A DNA stretch of 64,000 bases, from contig NZ_FORS01000002.1 in the NCBI RefSeq assembly GCF_900114065.1, positions 372,001-436,000 on the forward strand, in the 5' to 3' direction. Origin of the DNA: Stutzerimonas kunmingensis (GTDB lineage Bacteria > Pseudomonadota > Gammaproteobacteria > Pseudomonadales > Pseudomonadaceae). Below, one piece after another: positions 18,759-26,921 of the stretch. Numbering within the stretch: the stretch's first letter is position 1; every line of letters starts with the position of its first letter. Under the pieces are notes generated by a model. The model ran no database searches. It was not told the DNA's origin and worked only from the letters and a program-made list of their open reading frames with translations. The position numbers and the translations under genes are program-made.

Positions 18759-20618
18759 ATGCTTCAGAACATCAGGGACAATTCGCAAGGCTGGATAGCC
18801 AAAACCATCATCGGCATCATCGTAATGCTGCTGGCGTTGACTGGCTTCGAGGCTATCTTCAATGCCGCGAGCAACAACCAGAATGCCGCGGAGGTCAACG
18901 GCGAGGAGATTTCCCGTTACGACCTTGACCAGGCAATGAACATGCAGCGGCGCCAGCTCGCGCAACAGCTTGGCCAGGATTTCGATGCTTCGTTGCTGGA
19001 TGATCGTCTGCTTCGTGATTCCGCGCTCGGTTCGCTGATTGATCGCATGTTGCTGTTGCAGAGTGCCAAGAACGCCAATTTCGCCTTCTCCAGCGAAGCA
19101 CTCGACCAGCTGATTCTGCAAACCCCCGAATTTCAGGTTGACGGCGCTTTCAGCGCTGCACGTTTCGATCAGGTCATCCAGCAGATGGGCTATTCCCGTC
19201 TCCAGTTCCGCCAACTGCTCGAGCAGGAAATGCTCATCGGACAGCTGCGGGCCGGCATCTCCGGAACCGGGTTCGTTACCGATCAGCAGGTTGATAACTT
19301 CGCGCGTCTCGAAATGCAGACCCGCGACTTCGCCACTCTCACCCTGCCTGCTCAGCAGGAGGCAATTGAGGTCGGTGACGAACAGATCAAGGAATACTAC
19401 GAGGCAAACGCTGACCGTTTCCGTACACCTGAGCAGGTCATCGTCGAGTATGTCGAGTTGAAGAAAGATTCATTCTTCGATCAGGTCGAAGTGTCTGACG
19501 AGGAGCTGCAGGAGCTTTATCAGAAGCAGATCGCCAATCTGGCCGAGCAGCGTCGCGCTGCGCATATCCTCATCGAGACCGGCGGTGAGCTGAGCGACGA
19601 CGAAGCCAAAGCCAAGATCGATGAAATTGCTACCCGGGTGAAGAACGGTGACGACTTCGCTGCAGTCGCCAAGGAAGCCTCTCAGGATCCAGGTTCTGCG
19701 AACGAGGGTGGTGATCTTGGATTCTCCGGACCGGGCGTATATGACCCGGCATTCGAAGATGCACTCTATGCCTTGAATGAGGGCGAGGTCTCGGCACCGG
19801 TCAAATCCGAATTCGGCTGGCACATCATCAAGCTGCTGGGTGTTCAGTCGCCGGAGGTTCCTGCCTTCGAGAGCTTGAAGCCCCAGCTGGTACGCGAGCT
19901 CAAGGCGCAGCAGGTTGAGCAGCGCTTCGTCGAGAGCAGCAAGCAGCTGGAAGATTCGGCATTCGAAGCATCCGACCTGGCCCAGCCCGCTCAGGAGCTC
20001 GGCTTGATGGTGCAGACCACAGAAGCCTTCGGGCGTGACGGTGGCGAAGGCATCACGGCCAATCGTCAGGTGATCCAGGCTGCTTTCAGCGACGAAGTAC
20101 TCGTGGATGGCGCCAACAGCAGCGTCATCGAGCTCGATCCCGATACCTCCATTACACTGCGCGTGAAGGAACACCTGAAGCCTGCGGCTATCCCGCTTGC
20201 GGATGTGCGTGAGGATATCGTTCAGCAGCTTCAGCGCAGCCTGGCTGCCGAAGCGGCACGCGCCAAGGGCGAACAGTTGTTGGCGGACCTGCGTAAAGGG
20301 CAGCAGCCTGATGACGCCCAATGGCAGGCCGTAGAGGCTGCCACGCGCAGCCAGGAAGGCGTTGCACCAGCCCTATTGCAGGCGGTATTCCGCATGCCGC
20401 GTCCGGAACAGCAGGATAAGCCGAGCTATTCCGGCGTGGCGCTGAGCAACGGCGATTACGCGGTTGTACGCCTGAACGGCGTCAATGAGCCGGAAGCGGC
20501 GCTGACCGATGAAGAGAAGCTGAATTATCGACGCTTCCTTGCATCTCGCGTCGGCCAGCAGGACTTCGCAGCGTTTCGGCAGAAGCTGCAGGCTGAGGCG
20601 GAAATCGAAAGATTCTGA
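18759..20618 (+). CDS. ppiD: PpiD, membrane-anchored periplasmic folding factor (peptidyl-prolyl isomerase family)
   Basis: 619 residues. One N-terminal membrane helix (about residues 13-32, IAKTIIGIIVMLLALTGF) is followed by a large SurA/PpiD-like chaperone region. A PPIC-type parvulin domain lies at about 262-360 (AAHILIETGG, GDLGFSGPG, EFGWHIIKLL). PpiD works near the Sec translocon on newly exported proteins. The gene follows lon-hupB as in other Pseudomonas and ends at a convergent terminator. Confidence 0.96.
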   Translation: MLQNIRDNSQGWIAKTIIGIIVMLLALTGFEAIFNAASNNQNAAEVNGEEISRYDLDQAMNMQRRQLAQQLGQDFDASLLDDRLLRDSALGSLIDRMLLLQSAKNANFAFSSEALDQLILQTPEFQVDGAFSAARFDQVIQQMGYSRLQFRQLLEQEMLIGQLRAGISGTGFVTDQQVDNFARLEMQTRDFATLTLPAQQEAIEVGDEQIKEYYEANADRFRTPEQVIVEYVELKKDSFFDQVEVSDEELQELYQKQIANLAEQRRAAHILIETGGELSDDEAKAKIDEIATRVKNGDDFAAVAKEASQDPGSANEGGDLGFSGPGVYDPAFEDALYALNEGEVSAPVKSEFGWHIIKLLGVQSPEVPAFESLKPQLVRELKAQQVEQRFVESSKQLEDSAFEASDLAQPAQELGLMVQTTEAFGRDGGEGITANRQVIQAAFSDEVLVDGANSSVIELDPDTSITLRVKEHLKPAAIPLADVREDIVQQLQRSLAAEAARAKGEQLLADLRKGQQPDDAQWQAVEAATRSQEGVAPALLQAVFRMPRPEQQDKPSYSGVALSNGDYAVVRLNGVNEPEAALTDEEKLNYRRFLASRVGQQDFAAFRQKLQAEAEIERF

Positions 20619-20626
20619 CTGCCAAC

Positions 20627-20658
20627 TGACAGACGAAACCACTCGGTTTCGTCTGTCA
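20627..20658 (+). terminator. Hairpin directly after ppiD
   Basis: A perfect 14-bp stem TGACAGACGAAACC/GGTTTCGTCTGTCA has an ACTC loop. It begins nine bases after the ppiD stop. Confidence 0.7.
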
Positions 20659-20668
20659 AACAGAGAGG

Positions 20669-20697
20669 ACGCCCCGACTGGTTCGGGGCGTTTTCGT
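20669..20697. terminator. Bidirectional terminator between ppiD and the convergent pyrD-like gene
   Basis: The stem ACGCCCCGA/TCGGGGCGT (20669-20677 and 20683-20691) is followed by TTTTCGTTT on the plus strand. It lies 17 bp beyond the stop of the minus-strand operon, so it can serve both directions. Confidence 0.75.
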
Positions 20698-20713
20698 TTG
20701 AAGCTGTTGAGTG

Positions 20714-21544
20714 TCAGCGGAGCAGTTTGCGCCCCAGCCAAGGCCCTTGGCGGAGCAATGCCGCGTGAACCTGCACCAGTTCGGCGCCTGCACGCATGCG
20801 TGCCTGCAGATGGCTTGCGGTCTGGATGCCGCCAACCGAAAGCAAAGCCATGTTATTTCCGCAGAATTGACGCAGGTGCTCGATCTGTTCGCAGGCTTGC
20901 GCCTGTCGTTGTGGGTCTTGCCAGGCCAGATAACGTTCGCGCGTCGCCGGTGGCCCAGGGTCATGGGCAGCGAGCAGTCCGTCGAATCCAAGCTCAAGTA
21001 GCAGCCCGGCAAGCGAGAAGGGAATCTGCTCAGGAAGGCAGCGCAGCTTGGCTATCAGCGGAACCCAACGCTTACCTTTCAGATTAAGCTGATGCTGTTC
21101 TTCACGAAGCGCGGTCAGCAGGTTGTGCAACCGTGCGCCCTGATGAAGCAGCGGGGCGCTGGACGGGCCGATCAGGTTCAACACGAGATAGTCGGCATGC
21201 CGCCAGGCACCGCGTAGCAACGCGCAGGTCTCGGCGGTGGAGCATCTGGCGTCCATGGTCAGATTCACGCCTAGGCGTGCATCGCCTGGCGGGATTGGCT
21301 GCAGCCGGGCGAGCGGAGCCGCTGTCAGGCTGCCGATCTCGTTGAAGCCGAATCCCAGCGGCGCGACACGCCGTCCCAGTGCACCGTGGCGGTCGAAGCC
21401 CGCCGCAATACCCAACGGCGTCGGGAATTCCAGCCCCATTACCGTGACCGGGTGGCGCGGCTCCGCGCTCAGGCGGCACGCGACGCTGGTGAGATTGAGA
21501 GCGATACGATCGCGCAGCGCTTGCCAAACCATCGGCTTATCCAT
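20714..21544 (-). CDS. Divergent dihydroorotate-dehydrogenase-like flavoprotein (not a true PyrD)
   Basis: 276 residues, shorter than the ~340 of class 2 PyrD, with the same TIM-barrel landmarks: PVTVMGLEFPTPLGIAAGFD near residues 32-51, a GFNEIGSLTA strand, and the FMN-phosphate site LLSVGGI...AGAELVQVHAALL at 235-264. The substrate site differs. The family motif N-x-S-S-P-N, whose second Ser is the class 2 catalytic base, reads N123-L-I-G126-P-S128, and the usual N-T-T/S loop reads A-H-D. It should bind FMN but probably not oxidise dihydroorotate. It is the last gene of the pqqA2-D2-E2 operon and overlaps the SerC-like gene by 8 bp, so the start is MDKPMVW at 21544. Inferred role: oxidation of a ring or C-N bond in a PqqA-derived product. 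Confidence 0.8.
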   Translation of the reverse strand: MDKPMVWQALRDRIALNLTSVACRLSAEPRHPVTVMGLEFPTPLGIAAGFDRHGALGRRVAPLGFGFNEIGSLTAAPLARLQPIPPGDARLGVNLTMDARCSTAETCALLRGAWRHADYLVLNLIGPSSAPLLHQGARLHNLLTALREEQHQLNLKGKRWVPLIAKLRCLPEQIPFSLAGLLLELGFDGLLAAHDPGPPATRERYLAWQDPQRQAQACEQIEHLRQFCGNNMALLSVGGIQTASHLQARMRAGAELVQVHAALLRQGPWLGRKLLR

Positions 21545-22637
21545 GGCGTTGCTCGAAGTCCGCCATGAACCCCACCAGCTGTTGCACACCCGATACTGGC
21601 ATCGCGTTGTATAGGCTGGCCCGCACGCCGCCAAAGGCGGCATGCCCGCGCAGATGGGTCAGGCCGCGTTGCTCGGCCTGGTCAAGAAAGATCTCGGTCA
21701 GCCCTGCGTCGGCCAGTTGAAAGCAGACATTGATCGACGAGCGATCCTGGATTTTCTGCGGGCAGTGGTAGAGATCGCTGTTGTCGATGTAGCGGTACAG
21801 CAGCGCGCTTTTTTGTCGAGCAGCCGTTGCCATCGTCTCTACGCCGCCTCGTTGCTTGATCCAGCGCAGCATCAATGCAGCGACATACAGGGTGAAGGTC
21901 GGTGGTGTATTGAAACGGCTCTGTTGCTCGGCTTGGACCGCATAGCTGAATGCGGCTGGGAGGCCAGCTGGCGGTGCTTGCAGAAGATCGTCGCGCACGA
22001 TGACGACGCACAGCCCGGCTGCACCCAGGTTCTTCTGCGTGCTGGCGTAGATCACTCCGAAGCGCTCGACTGGAACGGGGCGAGTGAGGAAATCCGACGT
22101 CATGTCCACAACCAGGGGCACCGGGAGCGCGGGAAACTCCTGCAGTTGCAGTCCATTGGCGGTTTCGTTGCTGGTGATATGGCAGTAGCCAGCGAGTGGA
22201 TCGAGCCGCCAGTGCGCTGGTGAGGGCAGGGCGGTGAAGTCCTGATCCGCCCCACTGGCGATGACGTTCACTGGTGCGTGACGGCGGCCCTCGGCAATTG
22301 CCTTGCGAGCCCAGTGGCCGCTTTCCAGGTAGTCCGCGCCTTGTCCCGGGCGCAGCAGATTGAGCGGCAACAGGCCGAGCTGAGCCGATGCGCCGCCTTG
22401 CATGAAAAGCACGCGATAGTTGCTCGGAATCTCCAGTAGTGCGCGCAGGTCGGCTTCGGTTTCAGCCATCAGCTGTTTGAAGGCGCTGCTGGTGAAGGGC
22501 TGCTCCAGTATGGAGAGTCCGCTGCCACGCCAGTCCTGCATTTCCTCGCGGATCTGCGCTAGCACTTCGGTAGGCAGCATCGCCGGGCCGGCAGCGAAAT
22601 TGTAGTGCCCGGACCGCTCAGAATAGATGCAGGCCAT
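21537..22637 (-). CDS. SerC-like PLP aminotransferase with altered substrate site
   Basis: 366 residues, close in length and fold to phosphoserine aminotransferase. The start NFAAGPAMLPTEVL, the PLP lysine K202 in STQKNLGAAG and the carboxylate-binding R339 in GGVRASLYNAMP are conserved. The residues that hold the substrate phosphate in E. coli SerC (His41, Arg42, Arg329) are F48, T49 and A333 here: the usual SHR is PFT and the usual GHR is GHA. It is therefore unlikely to act on phosphoserine and probably uses another amino acid. Pseudomonas normally keeps serC beside gyrA and pheA, so this is a paralogue. It sits inside the pqq-like operon, starting inside the end of the upstream membrane gene and overlapping the next gene by 8 bp. 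Confidence 0.85.
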   Translation of the reverse strand: MACIYSERSGHYNFAAGPAMLPTEVLAQIREEMQDWRGSGLSILEQPFTSSAFKQLMAETEADLRALLEIPSNYRVLFMQGGASAQLGLLPLNLLRPGQGADYLESGHWARKAIAEGRRHAPVNVIASGADQDFTALPSPAHWRLDPLAGYCHITSNETANGLQLQEFPALPVPLVVDMTSDFLTRPVPVERFGVIYASTQKNLGAAGLCVVIVRDDLLQAPPAGLPAAFSYAVQAEQQSRFNTPPTFTLYVAALMLRWIKQRGGVETMATAARQKSALLYRYIDNSDLYHCPQKIQDRSSINVCFQLADAGLTEIFLDQAEQRGLTHLRGHAAFGGVRASLYNAMPVSGVQQLVGFMADFEQRHG

Positions 22638-23127
22638 GACTACCACTCGCCATGAGGAACAGCAGGGGAAAGGACAGGATCGTGTTGCTGCGCGACGAAA
22701 GGAAGGTGATCCGCGAGCAGCGCACACGCTCCTCCAATGTCGCTGGGACGAAGCCGAGTAGCTTCTTCTGATGCGGCCAGAGCACCAGCCAGAGGTTGAG
22801 CAGCATCAGCGTGCCAATCCAGGCACCAAGACCGATCACCGCCAGTGGGCCCTGCAGCAGCAGCGCGTCGACCAGCCAGCCGCGCTGCCAGAGCATGAGC
22901 ATGCCGGACGCCCAGACCACCGCTGAAGCGTAGCGGAAGATGCCATGCTCACGTTTCATCCGCGCTTCCAGATCGCTGTTCAGCGTAGCGGTGTCGATGC
23001 CGTTCTGCAGTGGCACGAAACGCGGGTTCTGGATGAAGTTGGCATAGTTGTGCCCGACCCAGACCAGTGCGAACAGTAGGTGCGCATAGCGGGCCAGCAG
23101 ATCGAGGATCGGCAACTGCATGCTCAC
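22618..23127 (-). CDS. Four-helix membrane protein resembling the PuuD (urate hydroxylase) N-terminal domain
   Basis: 169 residues with about four membrane helices: RYAHLLFALVWVGHNY near 12-27, YASAVVWASGMLMLW, a long LAVIGLGAWIGTLMLLNLWLVLW, and ILSFPLLFLMASG. Histidines in or next to helices (HLLF, GHNY, EHGIF, PHQKK) could bind haem or metal. The pattern LLARYAHLLFALVWVGHNY resembles the membrane domain of PuuD-type proteins, but there is no cytochrome domain. The start is a GTG that overlaps the stop of a 32-codon ORF, and the gene overlaps the SerC-like gene by 20 bp. Role in the operon unknown; electron transfer or product export are possible. Confidence 0.7.
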   Translation of the reverse strand: MSMQLPILDLLARYAHLLFALVWVGHNYANFIQNPRFVPLQNGIDTATLNSDLEARMKREHGIFRYASAVVWASGMLMLWQRGWLVDALLLQGPLAVIGLGAWIGTLMLLNLWLVLWPHQKKLLGFVPATLEERVRCSRITFLSSRSNTILSFPLLFLMASGSHGLHLF

Positions 23128-23222
23128 GTCACCAGCCAGTAACGCAGTAACAGGTAGCAGCCGAGCGTCAGCGCGAGTCCGGCGCTGACGGTGCCGCCGA
23201 ACGAGTCATGGGGCAGTTTCAA
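23124..23222 (-). CDS. Possible 32-residue membrane peptide
   Basis: A short frame with a TTG start at 23222 overlaps the end of pqqE2 and stops at 23124, where its TGA overlaps the GTG start of the next gene. It reads MKLPHDSFGG, then a hydrophobic stretch AGLALTLGCYLLLRYWLVT that could span the membrane once. It would fill the only gap in this tightly coupled operon. The non-ATG start and small size keep confidence low. Confidence 0.4.
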   Translation of the reverse strand: MKLPHDSFGGTVSAGLALTLGCYLLLRYWLVT

Positions 23223-24351
23223 GTTCCACCCCCTGACTGGCCTGTCGGGCGATCAGCGTGCCTTGCGGGCGCGTGGCATCCTGCGCCAGTTCAACGGCCT
23301 GGCGAATCAGCTGGTGATGTGGGGATTTACTGCAGGCCGGGTCGGTGTTGGCACCGTTGCCGGTCAGCAGCAGCGCCTGGCAGCGACACCCGCCGAAATC
23401 CTTTTCCTTATCGTCACAGCTGCGGCAGGGTTCGGGCATCCAGGCGTCGCCGCGGTAGAGGTTGAACACCGGCGAGTCGTGCCAGATCTGCTCCAGTCGT
23501 TGCTGACGCACGTTGGGGAAGGCGAGGTTCTTGAAGTTGCTGGCCTGGGAGCAGGGAAGCACGTTGCCGTTCGGCGCGATAGTGACGTGAATGGCGCCCC
23601 AGCCATTCATGCAGGCCTTGGGGCGACCTTCGTAATAGTCGGGGATGACAAAGAAGATGGTCAGGCGATTGCCATAACGCTCACGCGCCTTGTGCACCTC
23701 GTCTTCGGCTCTCTGCAACTCGGCATGGGTCGGCATCAGCGCATCGCGGTTGAGCAGTGCCCAGTTGTAGTACTGCACGTTCGCCAGCTCGAGGTACTCG
23801 ACTCCCAGTTCGACGGCGAACTCGATGATGTCCGGCACCTGAGCGATGTTCTGCCGGGTCATCGGTACGTTGAGCACCATGGGGAAGTCCATTGACTTGA
23901 TCAGGCGTGCCATGCCGAGCTTGCGCTCCAGGGCATCGACGCCGGCCAGCTGACGTGCCACGTCACGGTCGGTGGACTGGAAACCGAGCTGGATGTGGCG
24001 TAGTCCGGCATCCTTCAGGGCGCGTAGGCGCGCCTCGGTCAGTCCAATGCCGGAAGTGATCAGGTTGGTGTAGTAACCCATGCGGTCAGCCTCGGCGACA
24101 AGCGTTTCGAGGTCCTTGCGTAGCGTGGGCTCGCCGCCGGAGAAGCCGATCTGCATCGCGCCCATGGCGCGGGCCTGGGCCATCACGTCGATCCACTCGG
24201 CGGTGCTCAACTCATCCTGACGGTAATCGGCAAAGTTGCGTGGATTACTGCAGAACACGCACTGCAACGGGCATTGGTAGGTCAGCTCCAGTAGCAGCCA
24301 GACCGGGTTGCCGCTGCCGTCAAGCCTTAACTCGGATCCAGCCCTTGCCAT
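23206..24351 (-). CDS. pqqE2: PqqE-like radical SAM peptide cyclase (second copy)
   Basis: 381 residues. PqqE uses a radical SAM cluster to form a C-C bond between the Glu and Tyr side chains of PqqA bound to PqqD. The SAM-cluster motif C27-x3-C31-x2-C34 (TYQCPLQCVFCSNP) and the GGEP motif (FSGGEPTLRKD) are intact. The SPASM region has [26 protein letters not shown] and DPACSKS, so the auxiliary cluster ligands also look complete. It is clearly homologous over its whole length to the canonical PqqE at 30448-31602 but diverged in the core and C-terminal tail. ATG 24351 follows GGAGG and lies inside the pqqD2 gene (32-bp overlap). I infer it acts on the PqqA2 peptide. Confidence 0.92.
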   Translation of the reverse strand: MARAGSELRLDGSGNPVWLLLELTYQCPLQCVFCSNPRNFADYRQDELSTAEWIDVMAQARAMGAMQIGFSGGEPTLRKDLETLVAEADRMGYYTNLITSGIGLTEARLRALKDAGLRHIQLGFQSTDRDVARQLAGVDALERKLGMARLIKSMDFPMVLNVPMTRQNIAQVPDIIEFAVELGVEYLELANVQYYNWALLNRDALMPTHAELQRAEDEVHKARERYGNRLTIFFVIPDYYEGRPKACMNGWGAIHVTIAPNGNVLPCSQASNFKNLAFPNVRQQRLEQIWHDSPVFNLYRGDAWMPEPCRSCDDKEKDFGGCRCQALLLTGNGANTDPACSKSPHHQLIRQAVELAQDATRPQGTLIARQASQGVELETAP

Positions 24352-24622
24352 GGGACACCTCCAGGAAGTTCAGGACGCCGTTGCGAATCGTGTCGACGTC
24401 GGATGCGTTGTAGCTGAGGGCCAGCTGGTCGATCAGCTCGGCGACGCTGGTCTTGCCGTCGCAGCGCTGCAGAATCTCGCCGCCAGTGGCGTTCAGCTTG
24501 ACGATGCCTTCGGGGTACAACAGTACGTGGGCATGCTGTGAGTCTTCCCAGCGAAAGAGGAAGGGCGGGCGGATCTCGTAACAGCTGGCGGGCAAAATTT
24601 TTGTCGTTGTCATCATGTCCAT
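24320..24622 (-). CDS. pqqD2: PqqD-like peptide chaperone (second copy)
   Basis: 100 residues. PqqD is the RiPP recognition element that binds PqqA and delivers it to PqqE. Seen are [38 protein letters not shown] and FLEVSHGKGWIRV, the family's conserved beta-strand and helix segments. It resembles the canonical PqqD at 30192-30476 in the LLYPEG-x2-KLN motif. The start could be ATG 24622 or the ATG six bases inside, which has better spacing to GAGG. It lies 48 bp after pqqA2, with a stem-loop between. Confidence 0.9.
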   Translation of the reverse strand: MDMMTTTKILPASCYEIRPPFLFRWEDSQHAHVLLYPEGIVKLNATGGEILQRCDGKTSVAELIDQLALSYNASDVDTIRNGVLNFLEVSHGKGWIRVKA

Positions 24623-24630
24623 CCTCGCTC

Positions 24631-24664
24631 GACCGGCGTGAAGCCATGTGCGATCACGCCGGTC
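24631..24664 (-). terminator. Stem-loop between pqqA2 and pqqD2 (probable attenuator)
   Basis: GACCGGCGTGA (24631-24641) pairs perfectly with TCACGCCGGTC (24654-24664), an 11-bp stem with a 12-nt loop, starting six bases after the pqqA2 stop. It has no T run, so it is probably a partial terminator or RNA-stability element that keeps precursor mRNA in excess, as is known for pqqA in canonical clusters. Confidence 0.65.
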
Positions 24665-24670
24665 AGGGGC

Positions 24671-24745
24671 TCAGCGTACGTAGACGTACGCAGTGACTTC
24701 GAAGCCCAGACGCAGGTCGCAGAAGTCCGGATTGATCCACTGCAT
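24671..24745 (-). CDS. pqqA2: PqqA-like precursor peptide (second copy)
   Basis: 24 residues, starting MQWINPDFCDLRLG. It is the putative substrate of PqqD2/PqqE2. The crosslinked pair of PqqA is conserved with the exact spacing: E16 and Y20 in GFEVTAYV, against E15 and Y19 in the canonical peptide at 28217. Differences are Cys9, Asn5 and a C-terminal YVYVR with an extra Tyr at position 22. A strong GAGGAG ribosome-binding site precedes the ATG at 24745. It is the first gene of the minus-strand operon. The short length makes it easy to miss in automatic annotation. Confidence 0.88.
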   Translation of the reverse strand: MQWINPDFCDLRLGFEVTAYVYVR

Positions 24746-25156
24746 GGCGTATCTCCTCATTGGTTGGAGTCAGGAAAAGCAATGTCGCACCCCGAAGCTA
24801 AGGCGCTTTGCCACGGCGACTAATAAGACTTTGGGGTTGGTTTTGCCGCCTTTTGGTCGCGCTTTTCTTGCGTTGCGGGAGAATTTGCGCTGTGGGTCGG
24901 TGTCCTTGTTCAGCGTCATTTTTAAGGTGCTATTCAAGGCCTATTCTGCTCGGCTTTTTTCTCCCGCTTCGGCCTGCCCGAACCAATCGCAAACCGCCAT
25001 CAACGCTGCCTCTGCGCCTTGCCATCTACTACCAAATGAGGAGCCCTCCGCTGCCATGGGTGCATACCGGAGCGAAGACCCCACTGCCTAAGATCGGTCC
25101 ATGTCCTGTGCACCTTCCGGCACAGGCTCCGACAAGCAGAAGAAGAGAGGCCCATC
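24746..25156. other. Divergent control region between pqqA2 (minus) and exaC (plus)
   Basis: 411 bp without a gene. On the minus strand, GGGGTGCGACATTGCT (complement of 24778-24793) has the GG and GC doublets 10 bp apart expected of a sigma-54 -24/-12 promoter, with a good TTGCT but a poor -24 element. It would start transcription about 23 nt before pqqA2. The middle of the region is T-rich on the plus strand. No firm exaC promoter could be picked. The exaC ATG is preceded by AGAAGAGAGG. Confidence 0.4.
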
Positions 25157-26677
<1,521 letters not shown>

Positions 26678-26798
26678 TGAGGGCCCCGGCGTGTGAGCTC
26701 CAGCGCGCCGGTTTATTTTGCTACGCACGTCATGTGCAGGGACCTGCGCCGCTTCTGCTGTAATCCCCCTCGAACCGAGCGCAAGGTTCCTATCGCAA

Positions 26799-26827
26799 CG
26801 CGGCTCCGGCCGCGTTTTTTTTTTTTT
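26799..26827 (+). terminator. Terminator after exaC
   Basis: The stem CGCGGC-TCCG-GCCGCG is followed by an uninterrupted run of 13 T (26815-26827), an unusually strong intrinsic terminator. It isolates exaC from the next gene. The remainder of the 26678-26921 gap is otherwise featureless. Confidence 0.92.
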
Positions 26828-26921
26828 GCCCGGTGGCGAACCAGCCATCGCTTGCATCGAACTCCCCGCCGCCGATACGCCTCCCATCAACATGCCCTGT
26901 GCCGAAGATGAGGAGAACCCC

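Noticed and set aside
20714..22637. Ordinary serC and pyrD
   Set aside because: Both lack key substrate-binding or catalytic residues and sit in a pqq-like operon; housekeeping copies are expected elsewhere.
26718..26921. N-terminal extension of the Old Yellow Enzyme gene
   Set aside because: The extension reads through the exaC terminator and its 13-T run (a run of Phe); ATG 26922 has a good ribosome-binding site and the family start.
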